Below the pieces are notes generated by a model that did not search any database, had not been told where the DNA came from, and saw only the letters and a list, made by a program, of their open reading frames with translations. This document shows positions 35,269 through 47,987 of a stretch of 64,000 bases of DNA, in pieces. The stretch covers positions 62,001 through 126,000 of the forward strand of contig JAKJXP020000044.1 of NCBI GenBank assembly GCA_022225965.2. Reading direction: 5' to 3'. The stretch comes from Diatrype stigma (taxonomy: Eukaryota; Ascomycota; Sordariomycetes; Xylariales; Diatrypaceae). A program made the translations under genes and the position numbers. The stretch's first letter is position 1. The number at the start of each line of letters is the position of its first letter.

Positions 35269-37529
35269 TCCGGGCGGCTTTCGGAAGGCAGCTCTAGCGC
35301 TGCAGCATGGCGTCAACCAAACTCGGTACCGCTTATTATGCAATTGCGGAAAACCTCGAGGTCGGTACGGCAACAATTATGCGATGACGCCTATCAGACT
35401 GTCAGTATGACCCGTTCATGCGGCGCAAGCACTGGACATACCGAAACGAGACCATCCAAGACGAGGTCAGATTAATCGACTTATCGTGCACAGCAGTGGT
35501 CCTTCCTGACACAGCCTCAGGACACTACAAAACCACCATGAATGCGACCAGCGTATCTCTTGCGTTGGTTGCAAAACTGTTGCCTTAGATGGAACTGACA
35601 CGGAAAGGCTATATTGGAAAGGCCAAAGCCTAGGGTCGTTATTTATTGCTTAATGTCCAGACATGGTAGACTGTGATGTAGATCGCCGGCTTTCCATCCG
35701 GATGTGTATACGATGCGTGACTGAAATTGGAATCGTGTGAGCGGGTAAGAGGAGAAAGGCTTTCGTTGGATGCCTCATAACCTTAGCATTAGAGGCTCTG
35801 GCTGGCAAGTATCTCAACTATAGGGAAGGGGGTAGACACATATAGGTTTAGAGCAGGAAACGCATGAACGAAAATGGCTATAGGCCTCCCGGAATTGACC
35901 AATGTGCTCCTAAAGGGACGTTGGTAGCAGAATTTCTGGAACGGGGCCATCTTGGAGCGGGAAGCACAATGGACCTATCGCTACGTTACCCAAGGAGCGG
36001 ATCGTACAAGTACCTGCAGCTTGCAGGTGGCTACTGTAGAAGGAAAGAACGGGGCCGTTAACGATCCATGCCAAGAACCTGAATGCCATTTGTTCCCGTT
36101 CCCGAGGTCCTTCCCTGCCCCCTGATCGGCCGCACACCCGCGCCACCCCACGCTTAGCCGCGTAGAGCAGGCGCCCGCGCCAATGTTTCGATGCGCCTTA
36201 GCAGCCCTAAACCGATTGGCTGCAACGCCTTTCGGGGTGTTTTAGCGGCATCCAACAAGCTGAGCCACTCACTCACCCCCTGCACTTCCAGTCTTCCACC
36301 ACCACCACCACCCTCCCTCCCGTGCCACCTCCCACCTCGCTGCCGTCGATGTTTCCCCTTTCGCCAATGTATGTACGTGCGTAACCTAATTGACCTGACG
36401 TTTCTGGAAATGGCCTGCCCCTGCTGACGACTCATATACGTCTATACGCCTATACGCCTATACGTACGCACTTCCCCTGGATGATCTGCATAAAGTACCC
36501 CGCAGGAGATGCACCCAATGTCTGCAGATTCTGCACTACATAGGAGGGGCTTGAGAGGGGCACCGATTATGCAGGCAGTCAGTCGGTGCCTTGCAGCCAG
36601 CCAAAGACCAGCGGTTACACCTTGCCGCGACCTCAAGAGGGTTCATTGGCCTGGTGCCTTGCCAATCAGCAGTGGCGATGTCGTAGGTCGTCCCACAGTT
36701 CGATTCAAAGAAGACGTTGAAGGCCTGCCGAACTTGCAAAACCCAGGATTCACACCCCACGATGTGAAACAGCAGCCCCCGAGCACTCAGCTGCTCTAAG
36801 CCGTACTATTCCTTCTTTGTTTGGAAATGCCCCGGGCACACATCCTCATGGTATGCGTACGTGCCTGTACGTACGTACGTATCTGGCGTATGTAGTACCA
36901 CAGTACCCAGCCAGCAAGAATCTTTCTAAGATCCAGAGATCCGCGAATCCGCATGGAAGTCCTGGTGCTTTGACCAATCATGACCTTCCCTCTTTGTCCA
37001 CATCCCCCTGTATCAGAACGACAATGGCAAAAGGAATGGCTGCCGTCTGCTGTAAGGTAGGTACCTAGTAGGAAACAATGCTCCCTCCCGGGGCAACCAG
37101 ATAAACACCATTGTATATAAGAGCGTGACACAATGCCCATTGTCTGAGGAAAGAAAAGCTCTCTCGTCCTCCAAAGTCCTCTTGACTACTATGCGGTGGT
37201 GAACAACTTGACTCACTTCCATTCACGCTCTTGGTTTTCTCTCATTCCTTTCACTTCACTTCGAATTCACTTTCTTTAAGACTAGCCTGGGCTGTCTTCC
37301 AACATATAAGAGCATCCTCATCAGTTTCAGCCGGTATCTGATCCGCAGAAGTTTGCATCACATACACCACCACGGTCCTTCAGAAACCAACTCGAGAGAT
37401 AGAACCAGAAAGTCAGGTACTTTTTTTTCCTTCCAGCCCATCCCTCAAGTTACACACCCAAGCCAGGCGCGTACCACGAGATATCTTTCGATACCACCAA
37501 CCACAACAAACAAACAAACAAGCAAAACC
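35269..37529. other. Intergenic upstream of the AA11 LPMO gene
   Basis: No gene is supportable. It contains short ACGTACGTACGT-type repeats (about 36850-36872), a CTATACGC tandem (about 36441-36465), and a C/T-rich leader with CAAACAAACAAACAA just before the ATG at 37530. The in-frame upstream ATG at 37353 would add a His/Ser/Thr-rich leader that hides the signal peptide and is rejected. Confidence 0.5.
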
Positions 37530-38968
37530 ATGCCTTCCTTCACCACGCGACTCGCCGCAGCCCTGGCGCTCGCCGCCACGGCCGCCCAGGCGCACATGAT
37601 CATGAAGACGCCGACGCCGTTCTCGCGGGCGACGTTGGACAACTCGCCGCTGAGCGGGGCGGCCTCGTTCCCCTGCAAGCTGGGCAGCGCGTCGCCCGAG
37701 ACGTACTACAAGCGGGACGGGATCGCGACGACGATGGCGGTGGGCGAGCAGCAGACGCTGTCGTTCGAGGGCTCGGCCGTGCACGGCGGCGGCAGCTGCC
37801 AGCTCGCCATCACCGACGACCTGGCCCCCAGCGCCTCCACCTCGTGGCAGGTCATCCTCAGCATCGAGGGCGGCTGCCCCACCAAGGACGGCGGCGCCTC
37901 CGCCTCCGAGTACTCCTACGCCATCCCCGACGGCGTCCCCGCCGGCGACTACACCTTCGCCTGGACCTGGATCTCGAAGCTTGCCGGCCAGCCTGAGTAC
38001 TACAGTAAGTTAACTTTCCGAAATGCTTCTTATTCTCCTTTTTTCTTGTGCTTTCCACCCCCCTGCTTTTCTAGCGCTTCTCCTGGTCGATAGGCCAATA
38101 CTCCCCACCCCTCGTTACCTCCCTTAATTCTTTTCCTTTCCAAGATCACCCACACTTCCAAAAACATAGAAATGAACAGTTTGACTAACTCATATGTTTT
38201 TCTACAGTGAACTGCGCCCCCATCACAGTCACCGGCGGCAGCAGCAAGCGCGCGGCCAACGAGAGCATGGAGCTCACGACGGAGCAGCTCTTCCGCCGCG
38301 CCGACCTCCCCGAGCTCTTCGTCGCCAACATCGCCGGCATCAACGACTGCAAGACCACGCCCTCGACCGACCCGGAGTACCCCAACCCCGGCTCCAACGT
38401 CGAGAAGCCGAACCCGAACGCCAGCTTCTCCCAGGTGACGGGCACCGACTGCATCCCGAAGGTCGCGGCCGGTTCCGGCTCCGGCGGTGGTGACACCGGA
38501 AGCGGCAGCGGCAGTGGCAGCGGTGACAGCAGCCCTGCCCCCTCGTCGACCACGGCTGCATCGTCGCCCACCGCGGCACCGACGGCTGCCCCTTCGACCC
38601 TGGTCACCGTCGCCCCCGTTCCCACCAGCAGTGCCATCGCCGCTCCGGCGCCCACCGCTGATCCCACGAGCGACGCCGCGCCTCCTGCGACCTCGACCGG
38701 TGCCGGTTCCGGCTCCGGTTCCGGTTCCGGCTCGGCTCTGAGCGGCACCTGCACGGACGAGGGAAGCTTCAACTGCGACGGTACCCAGTACCAGCAGTGC
38801 GCCAGCGGAGCGTGGACCGCGATGCAGGCCTTGCCCGGCGGCACGACGTGCACCACGGGGGTCAGCACCAGCCTCTGGGCGCGCGACACCACCATCAGCA
38901 ACGCCAACGCCAACACCAAGATCAAGGCCAGGAACCTCCGCCGAGCCAACTACCGTCGCCGCATCTGA
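37530..38968 (+). CDS. AA11-family lytic polysaccharide monooxygenase with C-terminal chitin-binding-like module
   Basis: Secreted copper enzyme of the kind that oxidatively cleaves chitin. Exons 37530-38004 and 38208-38968 (203-nt intron) give 411 residues. The signal peptide, residues 1-21, ends in AAQA, so the mature chain begins with His22, the N-terminal copper-brace ligand. The second copper histidine is His85 in SAVHGGGSC. Conserved cysteines (FPCKLG, GGSCQ, EGGCP, MNCAP) and the YAIPDGVPAGDYTFAWTW stretch fit AA11. A long Ser/Gly/Thr/Pro/Ala linker (about 260-340) leads to a small Cys-rich module (CTDEGSFNCDG...QQCASGAW) resembling the X278 module found on AA11 enzymes. The tail after it is Asn/Lys/Arg-rich. 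The long antisense frame over exon 2 is a composition shadow of the linker. Confidence 0.87.
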
Positions 38969-40015
38969 AAGGGCGAGCGAAGCGATGGATAGACGGACGG
39001 ACGAAACGAAACGATGTTATGAAGGATGGGGATCGGCGTAAAATGCACGGGCTCTTTCTTTTTTTCTCGCTTTTCATTCTGGCAATGAGAAAATCTTACC
39101 TCTTTTCTTTTCTTGTCCTTTTTGTGTCCCCGTTCTGGACATGAAAGGGGGAAGGGAGTGCTTTTCTTCGTATGCATACATATAGTCGTATCGGCGACTA
39201 CGGCTTGTACATAGGCTTTTTCTGATGTGTGATTATTAGCTGTACATATTAGATTGTAACATCATTCTCGCAATCAATCCTACGTGTTCCATGCATTTCG
39301 CCCTGTATTTTGTTGGCTTCGAATGTCTTATTTCTTTGTGACTATGATTGCAAAGAGTTCCAACCGAACTCGCGTAGCCCAGCACTGCTAGATAATCGTC
39401 GATACCCCAATGAACTTGAGGGAGTATCCGAACGTGGGTTTACCTGGTTGACTGGGGGCAGGCAGGGACGTTAGAGAACCATAGACTTGAGACTTGGCGA
39501 CTCGGGCTCTTGGAAATATCTACGATCTTACATCCTGTCCAGATTATGCATCTTGCTAATAAGTCGATGGCAGGGGAAGAAGGGTCGAAGATCATTCCGC
39601 TCTGCGGGCTTAGTGTGTATGTTCATTGGAGGTGAACTTGGTAGCCTCTCCGTATAAACGAGACCAGGGGTTTGCTTATGCTAGAGTGGCCCGGGATAAT
39701 TGGTTGTTTTTTAACTGTTGTTGGTCGCTTTGATTTTTGGCCTGTATCGACATTCACAACCCCTGCCTCCGTGTGGAGAGCGTCGTCTTAGCTAAGTCTA
39801 GATGTTGTGATCATGGAAAATGCCATTAAAATTTAAACCCTCGTTTAGGATTGTTGATCGTAGGTATAATTACTAAATAAGCGGCATCGCTACCATTCGT
39901 GCATTAGTTTCAAATACGTCCTGGGCGAGTACTCGCTGAAGACTCGATCTCTCCTGACTTCAGACATTTGAGAGCGCGTATATCCTTCTGCACGATCCGT
40001 AACTTTGGATACATT
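38969..40015. other. Intergenic between the LPMO and acyltransferase genes
   Basis: No gene is seen. The first 300 bases, T-rich on the + strand, are probably the LPMO 3' UTR. Confidence 0.55.
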
Positions 40016-41674
40016 ATGTTTTGGCGACGGCAGACCACGCCGGCCCGCGTACGGACTGATGTGGTCGTCCCTCTGAAGTTTCTCGACGACTCTATCATTA
40101 ACAGGACCTTTGTCATGAATCCGCTCTATATATTCGACGAAATTCTCGATGCAGAAAGGCTACGCAGTTCGCTTGAACGTTTGGTCCATCGCGAGGGCTT
40201 CCGGAAGCTAGGTGCCAGGTTGAGGAAGAATGTGAGGCGACAAGTGTGCCTTTTACACAGATGTATATACCTCTAACACAAGGATACATCAGGACCAAGG
40301 TATATTCGAGCATCATATACCTGCAGAGTTCACTCAGGAGCGTCCAGCTATCGGCTACACTTATGTGCAACACGACACAACGATGGGCGACCATGCAATG
40401 GCATCCCGTCTACCAGAGCCGACAGCTCGCCCGGCTCTTGTGTGCGATGCCGCCGAGCTGGCTGATGTGTTTCGCGGACCCGAGAGTCCGAGGAATATGG
40501 ATGATTATCTGTACACGGATCGGCCGCAGCTGAACGTCCACGTAGTCTCGTTCAGCGACAACACGGTCATTTCCATGTACTGGCCGCACTCGCTCTTCGA
40601 CGCCATGGGGATGAAGGTCATGCTCAACGCCTGGTCACTAATTCTCCAAGGAAAAGAGGATGAGATCCGGCCGCCACATGCCTTCGACAGCGATGTGCTG
40701 AGTGAGTTCGGCAAGCATGCCACTGAGCCGCATAAGCTGGGGGACAGACTCATGACAGTGCCTAACCTCGTGTTGTATGGGCTCCGTAATGTGGTCGACT
40801 TGACATTGCGTGGCAAGGAGAACCGCATGGCATGCATCCCGGCCACGTTCTGGGAGAAGCTGCGTGCAACGGCGTTGGCAGAACTGGAAGCTGAAGGATA
40901 CGAGAAGCCATGGGTAAGCGAAGGTGATGTTCTTTCCGCCTGGTGGCTTCGTCTCTCAATTTCGCATTTCCCACGAGACTCGGAAAAGAATGTGAGTAAA
41001 TCAAACCTTGCCTCTTTTCTGGGCGCCCCCACCCCCTTTTTTGTTACATCTTCATTTATCCCTCTTTATGGGTAGTATAGTGAAGAACGTCTTAGGTGCT
41101 CTGATGATAATGATACTTCTATAAGTATATCGACTCTGTCTGACAATGTCCATTACAGGTCGTAGTCCAGAACGCCTTTTCAATGCGATCTCAATTGGGG
41201 GAGGACTTGATATCTCCAGGAAGTGGATACCTCTCTAACTGCACTGGATATGTCTACTTCATGCTGCAGGCGAAAGATATACTCCAGAACTCGCTCGGCT
41301 ACGTAGCATGGCAGTTCCGTCGTGCGATTTATGAGCAGGCGACGCGGGAACAGGTCGAAGCCTACGCGGCCTTGGTCCGACAGTCGAGCGTCAGTGCACC
41401 CCCTTTCTTCGGGGACGGCTCTAGCCACATGGTGACCTTTTCGAACTGGACGAAGGCCTTGCACTTTGGAGTAGACCTGTCCGGTGCGGCCGTTAAGCCG
41501 CGCGACACGCCGTGTGTGCCCTCTTACATCCAGTGCGTCGAGATGCCCTACAACTTCACCGAGGGGTTTCAGATCCTTGGCAAGGATGCTCGTGGTAATT
41601 ATTGGCTCGGTGGAAATCGGGTAAAGGGGCTCTGGGGGAAGATTGAGGTACAGTTGGCAGAAGCTGGAGTTTGA
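40016..41674 (+). CDS. BAHD-like acyltransferase (PF02458 transferase family)
   Basis: Acyl-CoA-dependent transferase of the fungal trichothecene-acetyltransferase-like group; the natural substrate cannot be read from sequence. Exons 40016-40231, 40293-40991 and 41159-41674 give 476 residues. The catalytic HxxxD motif is H171-S-L-F-D175 within MYWPHSLFDAMGM. The second family motif (DFGWG) is degenerate: the aligned place near the C-terminus reads HFGVDLSG. Splicing of intron 1 (61 nt, CTAAC branch) gives RKNDQGIFEHHIPAEF, which suits the family. The start at 40016 (MFWRRQ) is preferred over the upstream in-frame ATG at 39968. Such enzymes often decorate secondary metabolites, but no synthase gene is visible nearby. 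Confidence 0.82.
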
Positions 41675-42498
41675 GAGCCTGCGAGAAGGTTGAGAGTATT
41701 CTTCACACACACACACACACACACACACACAAATACACGCAATATGGCTATGAATGCAAGTGAAAGATTGCCTGGCTGTCGGTTGATAGTCAAGGTGGCG
41801 CCAAGGAGAGCACCCTGAGACCAATTAGTCCAAACCCCTATGTATACACTAGATGCAATCAGTGTATAAGGCTTGCAGTCTTCGAAGATACGATACCAAC
41901 TGTGAGCGAGATTGGCATCCGTGTGTTCTTTGATGTCAAATGAGGACTATATGTTTCATTATTTGAAAGTTCTAGTCGAACTTATATATATACACATATG
42001 CCACCACGGCCATTTTCACTCATCATATCTTCGGAGCCCCCTTCACTCAACACGCCTGTGCATATATAGCAGGGTGATAGCAATCGGGATGGCCGAACAA
42101 GTATTCGAGGCTTAGCTATTCTAACGGTACCACCTAAGGAGGGATGCCTTTTTCTTTTTCGCTATCTTTATTTGCGCTGCCTTGTCATAACTTGCATGTG
42201 TTCACCCACCTCATCGTAAGGACATGCTCACTTTCCTTCACGGTAGTTCTCTCGTTCGCGATCTCGAGAAGCACACCGAAAATCAGTACAGCCTGACCAA
42301 ATGCTTGGAGGTGTAACGAGCCGTGTGAAACACAGCTTTCAAGTCAAAAAAATACGACTCAAAGGGGGGAAGGTATAGCCTGGCTGGTATGCGAACCTGC
42401 AAGATATACAGTCTACACTATTTGTGCTGATACTATGGCGAGCCGAGAGTAGCCCCGAAATGGCGGCGTATACTGGAAGCCACTGGAAGCACTGTGAG
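41675..42498. other. Intergenic between the acyltransferase and the retrotransposon
   Basis: Contains a (CA)14 tract at 41704-41731 and otherwise no recognisable feature. Directly before the LTR a 10-bp direct repeat (ACTGGAAGCC, then ACTGGAAGCA) occurs at about 42472-42492. Confidence 0.55.
41704..41731. repeat. (CA)14 microsatellite
   Basis: Perfect CA dinucleotide tract directly after the acyltransferase stop codon, probably in its 3' UTR. Confidence 0.9.
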
Positions 42499-42904
42499 TA
42501 TAAGATTATACGGTATATAATTATACTGTATTGGATAATACGGATATAGCAATGGAATAAATAGGCACTAAGTAAGGTTAAGCAGACGTATATAAAGATA
42601 GTTATTCAAGTATGAAGTAGTATTCGTGTATGTGTATAAGTGTGTATATGTGTGTATATGTGTATAAAGTCCCGACTTCCTGTATATCAGCTAGGTGGCT
42701 GTTACCCCTATTTATATACAGAGTATTTCCTAATGCGGTAATTGTCCCTATCCTTTCTATTACAATGGAAGTCCTTATTTCCTTTATCCCATACAGTAAT
42801 TGCTTCCGGCAGTATACCGTTCCCAGCAATAATTCTGCTATATAAGTGCAACTCCTTTATAGTTGCTTTGTTATACTGTCTTGCTGCATTCAGCAAATCC
42901 TACA
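42499..42904 (-). repeat. 3' LTR of the copia element
   Basis: 406 bp, about 96 percent identical to the 5' LTR outside the GT/TATG microsatellite. Its minus-strand start (TGTAGG) directly follows the polypurine tract. Confidence 0.9.
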
Positions 42905-42915
42905 CCCCCCCTTAA
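42905..42915 (-). other. Polypurine tract of the copia element
   Basis: The minus strand reads TTAAGGGGGGG immediately before the 3' LTR start TGTAGG, the position and composition expected for the plus-strand primer. Confidence 0.8.
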
Positions 42916-43102
42916 TGATTATCGAGGGCCGTAGGTAAGCATTAACGTATAGGATTTGTCCTTATAACTGAATAACGTATGTGTATATATCAGGAAAGCC
43001 GTTATAACGGTAAAACCTATATAAGAAGAAAGGTAATTATATAAGCGGATAATGGGTACAGGCGTATAGGTGGTTGTAATTAGCTAAGCACCTGCTTTGC
43101 CG

Positions 43103-43163
43103 GCTTGTAATTATATAAGCAAGGCTGTATTGGGACAGCTTGCAATTATATAAGCAAGGCTGT
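43103..43163. repeat. 26-bp direct repeat in the copia 3' untranslated region
   Basis: Two near-identical 26-bp copies (43103-43128 and 43138-43163; GCTTG-T/C-AATTATATAAGC core) separated by nine bases lie between the RNase H end and the polypurine tract. Confidence 0.7.
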
Positions 43164-43346
43164 GCTTATATATAACTATATGAGCCCCTATTGGAGTATA
43201 AGAAGCTTTCCAGCTTATCCTTTCTTTATTCGGTATTAAAAAATTAATAAAAAATCACCTGTTTATCGTATGAAGCCCAGGATAAAACGTACGTATACGG
43301 AAAAAATCAGGCTTTCAGTAGGGAAACCTTTGAAGGAATAAAACCA

Positions 43347-45053
43347 CTATATACTGATTATATTGGCTAGTTTCATCAGCTTGTTTAATATAACGCTAAA
43401 TACCGGCTTTGTTAAAAAATCAGCTAGCTGTTCTGCTATATTAATATGGTATAATACAGCCTTATTATTTGCTACCACCTCCCTGTTAAAGTAATAAGTT
43501 ATATCTATATGCTTAGTTCTTTTATGGAATTCAGGGTTATTAGCCAGCTTTTGGACGGCATCGTTATCCACATATACCTTTGGAGGCTAATCCGGATAAC
43601 CTAGGTTTAATTCTTTATTTAAGTAATTAAGCATATTACCTAGATATACGGTTTCTTTTAATCCTTCCTTTAAAGCCATATATTCTGCTTCACAGGAGCT
43701 TAAGGATACTGTTTTCTAAAGTTGGAAGGTCCAGCTTATAGGGTTAAAATTACCCCTATTTGCTAAGCTGGTTATATACCCACTTGTAGATTTTCTATCT
43801 GGTAGGTCACTTCCCCAGTCAGAATCTATATAAACCTCTAATTCCAAAACTCCGTTGCACTTATATATAACCCCTATATCAGGGTGTTTTAATAAATACC
43901 CCCAGATTTTGTATAACTCCTTAAAGTGGTTTATACTTGGGTTACTCATAAATCTGGCACAGGTACATACAGCGTAAGTTATATCAGGTCGAGATTTTAA
44001 AGCTAGGTATAATAAAGAACCTATTTGCTTTTAATAATCCACAACTTCTGTATTTAAAGCTGTTGATTTATTTTTCTCAAGCTTAAGGCCGGGAGTATAA
44101 GAAGTATTTCCTGGCTTTATATTTGGATTATTACGTATATTATATTTAGTGAACAGCTTTTCTGTATATCGTTTCTGGCTTATACGTATTTCCTTATTAG
44201 GATAATCGATTTCTAAATCGTTGCCTAAATAGGTAGAAACGGGACCTATTCTATCTAGCTTAATAGATTTTAACAGCTTTGTGGCTAAATTATTTATACC
44301 AGCTTCGGACGGGCTTATTATTAATAAGTCGTCTACATAGCAGATAATAACAGTATTGCTTATTTTATTTACAAATACTCCTTCGTCGTAAGGAAATACA
44401 GTAAATCCTTCGGCTAGTAATACTTGGGATAGGAATTTATACCAAAGCCTGGGTAACTGCTTTAAGCCGTATAAGGCTTTATTAAGCTTAGCTACCTTAT
44501 TGTAGGCCTTTGGATAAAAACCTTCTGGCAGCCGTATATAGATTTCTATATCTATATCAGAGTAAACAAAAGCGTTTTGAACGTCGTATTATATTATAGG
44601 CCACCCCTTATTAACGGCTATTATTAATAATAAATGCCACGTTTCCGGTCTGGCTGTAATGGAAAAGGTTTCCAAATAATCCACTCCTAACTGTTGGTTA
44701 TATCCTTGTACAATAAATCTAGCTTTAAAGCGTTCAGATTTATCCTTATTGGTTATCCAGTTAGGTTTAATAAAGCTGCCTTTAGTAATAGGTTTGGATT
44801 TAAACAGCCAACGGGTTCCTATAGGGTGTTTTCCCTTAGGTAGGTCCATTATACTGTAGGTATTCTGTTTCTTCAGTTCCGTTATTTCTGCTTTGCAGGC
44901 TAAATACCAGGATTCTCGGTCTATACCACCCATTGCCTGCTTATACGTAGCTGGTTCGGTTGTAAAAGCCGAGAGAATAAAGTCAGCTTTTCCTTTTCTT
45001 TTTATACTCATAAGCTGATTAGATAATAACGTATCTTCCACTGTATATAACAA
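43347..45053 (-). pseudogene. Copia pol, reverse transcriptase and RNase H part, interrupted
   Basis: The RT begins near 45053 with the TRWLFKSKP and FKARFIVQGY blocks. The family-specific catalytic motif is YVDDLLI (about 44330-44350). The YDVQNAF motif is preceded by a TAA where Gln is expected. RNase H shows the SCEAEYMAL and TKHIDI motifs and ends with ADFLTKP near 43350. At least three further stops break the frame. Motifs and order are those of Ty1/copia, not Ty3. Confidence 0.88.
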
Positions 45054-45080
45054 ATGGTCTGTATTAACCTTTATACAGTC

Positions 45081-47045
45081 CTATATAAGATCTGAAGGTA
45101 TAAGAAAGCTTAGAGGTATAGGGGTTAAGTTATTAAGCTTAACCCTTTTATTTGAATTCTGGTTGTTATTTAAATTTCGATCAGCTGCAGTAACAGCGGC
45201 TGCTCGTTTTATTGGATCACCTGTGGCAGCTATAGCTGCTCTAGTTGCATACCGTCTGCCCGGTAATTCCTTTATTTGCTTATAATCAAAATTATCAGCT
45301 AAGTCAGCTGGTATAATTCCCGAAGTTTCCGTAGCCGTTATAGGTTTTTTATTTAAACCTGTAGCCGTTGTAGGCTTATTATTTAAACCTGTAGCCGTTG
45401 TAGGCTTATTAAGCAGGTGAGAGGGCTTCGGTACAGCTGGGCTTTCTGCTACCCCCCCATTTTGGATATAAGGAAATTCTTCTGTATTATCTACGGCTTC
45501 CAGGGTGCCCCCCTGGCTTATATTGTTATTATTAAGGTCCTTAATAAAGATACCGTCCCTTATATTAACGTCCCTAGCCCATATAGGCCTTTGGGTTATT
45601 ATATCCCAGATTTTGTAATTTTTATTTTCGGTGCCGTAGCCGATAATAACCCCTTTTCTAATCCTAGGGTCCAGCTTATGCCGGTATTTATTAATATTAT
45701 AATAACACATAAAGCCCCATGTATATAGATTATTAATATACGGCTTATGCCCATAATAAATTTCAAAGGGCTACTTATAATCTAAAGCCTTATATGGGAT
45801 ACGGTTATATATATAAGCCGCTGCCAATAGGGCTTTACCCCAAAGGTAATTAAGTAAGCCGGAGGAAATAAGGAACGCCCGTACTTTATTTAATAAAGTT
45901 AGGTTAATACGTTTTATTAAACCATTAGGTTTCTTTATATAAGCAGGAGTTATATAGTAAATAATACCGTACGTTTATAGGTAAATTTCGAAGCGTAAAT
46001 TTATATATTCCGTACCGTTATCTGTAAAAAACTCCTTTATCTTATGCTCTGTTTGATTTTTAACCTGCAGCTTATATACCTTAAAGGCTTCCAGAGCTTC
46101 TGATTTTAAATTTAACAACTTAACTTCCACATAACGGCTTCGTTTATCCAAAAAGGTAATATAATATTTATACCTATTATAAATATTAAGTAATGAACCC
46201 CCTAGGTTACTATGTACCCTTTGTATAATATTATATTCCTTTTGGCTTATAGCCGTTTTATTTATCCTGCGGTAGTCCTTTGCCATATTGCAAATATCAC
46301 ACTTCCAGTTATTATACTGAATATATTCCTTTTTCGAAATTCTTATCCCTTTAGATACAAGGAATTTTGCTAAGGGCTTTAAGAATAGGTAATCCATTCT
46401 GTTATGCCATGTAATAAGCTTATTAAATATAAGCTAATCAATGAAATTCAGTATATTCTTTGGCTTATTTTGGCCGGTAACCACCTTAAACGGTATATAA
46501 TATAACCCGTTTTTGTAATATCTTTCTATAATAAGGTCCTTATTCTTATTATATAGCTTAATGCTGTTAATAGCATCTATAACTGTATAACAATTCTTAA
46601 GCTTACTTATAGATAAAAGGTTAATACCTAGCTCTGAAATATAATTAACCCCTTTTATCGTATATACCTTTTTAAAGGTAATACACTGTATTATTAAATT
46701 ACCAGCTTCTTTTATAATAAGGGAACGTACGTTGCCTCATTTTACGATTTTGTGAATTTGCTTTATATTAACTAATAGATTTCTATTAGCTACAGTAATG
46801 AAAGTAGCCCCGCTGTCCGCAATTAACTTTATTATACCCCTATCCTTAAATTTCGTAGAATTTAAATAATCTGGGCCAGAATTAATATTGTATATAAAGC
46901 TGGCTTTATTTGTATTATAACGACTTACTTTAAAATCGTCTATATCCATTCTTCCGGGCGTAGGAGGAAAAAGGGGTTCGGAAAGATCTAATTCAAATAA
47001 ATCCTCGTTTTCCCCTTTGTTGGATTCTTCCGATGTAGGGCCCAA
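45081..47045 (-). pseudogene. Copia pol, protease and integrase part, interrupted
   Basis: The protease active site IADSGAT lies near 46820. The integrase part at 46397-45975 has the zinc-binding end (CDICNMAK) and the catalytic core. The first catalytic Asp, normally in VHSD, reads Asn (VHSNLGG); the second is kept in FFTDNGTEY. The linker at 45710-45081 has a threefold TATG-containing repeat (KPTTATGLN). Several in-frame stops separate the readable blocks, and they are consistent with transitions. Confidence 0.85.
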
Positions 47046-47987
47046 AATAAGGGTGTCCTCCTCGGAATCGATCAGAACACCTAGAAGGTCCTCCTGTTTC
47101 TTTTCCCGTTTTTCCCTCCTTGAGCTACTGGAGCTGGTGGATTCTGAGGAATTATTTTCCTTTTGTTTCTTTTTATCCCTTTTAGGGCCGGACTGTTTCT
47201 TATTTACCTTATCCTTCTTTTTCTAGCTTTTTGGAGCCTTGTTGGGGTGAAGGAAATAACAGTCCTTTTCCTGGTGCCCCTGGATTCTGCAATGGTTGCA
47301 GTATATCTGTTTTTTCTGTTTCCAAGGCTTCTTGCTTTTTACGTAAAGAATTTTCTCCTTTTTATTCATTCCTCTGGATTCATCCATTAAGGAGGAAAAC
47401 AGGGTATCTTTGGAAATTGCTGAAGAGTCCTAACGTAAAGATTGGGTGATATTTTAAACGAAGGCTTTATATTTTTCGGGTAAATTATTTAATATCCAAG
47501 CAATTGTAACCTGATCTGGAAGGTTTACCTTATTTAGCTTAAGCTTGCTCGTTATAGACCTTATTTTATTAAGGTAGGCTTCGAGAGTATCAAAATCTTC
47601 CATAAAGGAATTAAAGAATTCCTTTAGCAGTAGAAATTCTATTATAAATCCTTTTGGCCGGTAGTGATTTTCTAGGGCCTTCCAAGCTTTTTTATAGCTT
47701 AGTATGGATTTGATATAAGTTAAGGGACCTTTTTCGCAAAGGAGTTATATGGTGGCCAGGGCTTTATTATTATCCTCTTGGGTTAACGTTTTAAAGGACG
47801 TAGGGATTTCCTGACTTTCCTGGCTTTCCTGGATTTTTACAGCTGTTATGGCTGTTTCCTTTACTTCCAAAGTAAGGGCATGGTTCAGATTTTCCTTTAT
47901 AAGGGTAGCCTTTACTTTAATGGCCCATATTTCATAATTCTTTATGCCCTTGAGCAGCGTAATGCGGCTTTAGGGGTTAATTCCCAT
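47045..47987 (-). pseudogene. Copia gag, interrupted
   Basis: The minus-strand frame starts at ATG 47987 (MGINP) and is broken at once by a stop at about 47970. The reading frame otherwise continues through a copia-type Gag region to a CCHC zinc knuckle at 47259-47300 (C-x2-C-x4-H-x4-C; CNHC...HQEKDC). A TAG follows at 47223-47225. The stops seen are explained by single C-to-T or G-to-A changes from Gln or Trp codons. Downstream it is continuous with the protease domain. Confidence 0.8.

Noticed and set aside
37353..37529. Upstream in-frame ATG for the LPMO
   Set aside because: It would bury the signal peptide and move the copper-binding His away from the mature N-terminus.
38185..38949. Long minus-strand open frame (254 codons)
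   Set aside because: It lies opposite the low-complexity linker of the LPMO, where composition keeps the antisense frame open; the sense strand has clear family motifs.
42370..42430. Possible tRNA on the minus strand (GCAGGTTCGCATACC)
   Set aside because: No acceptor stem or D-arm can be formed around it.
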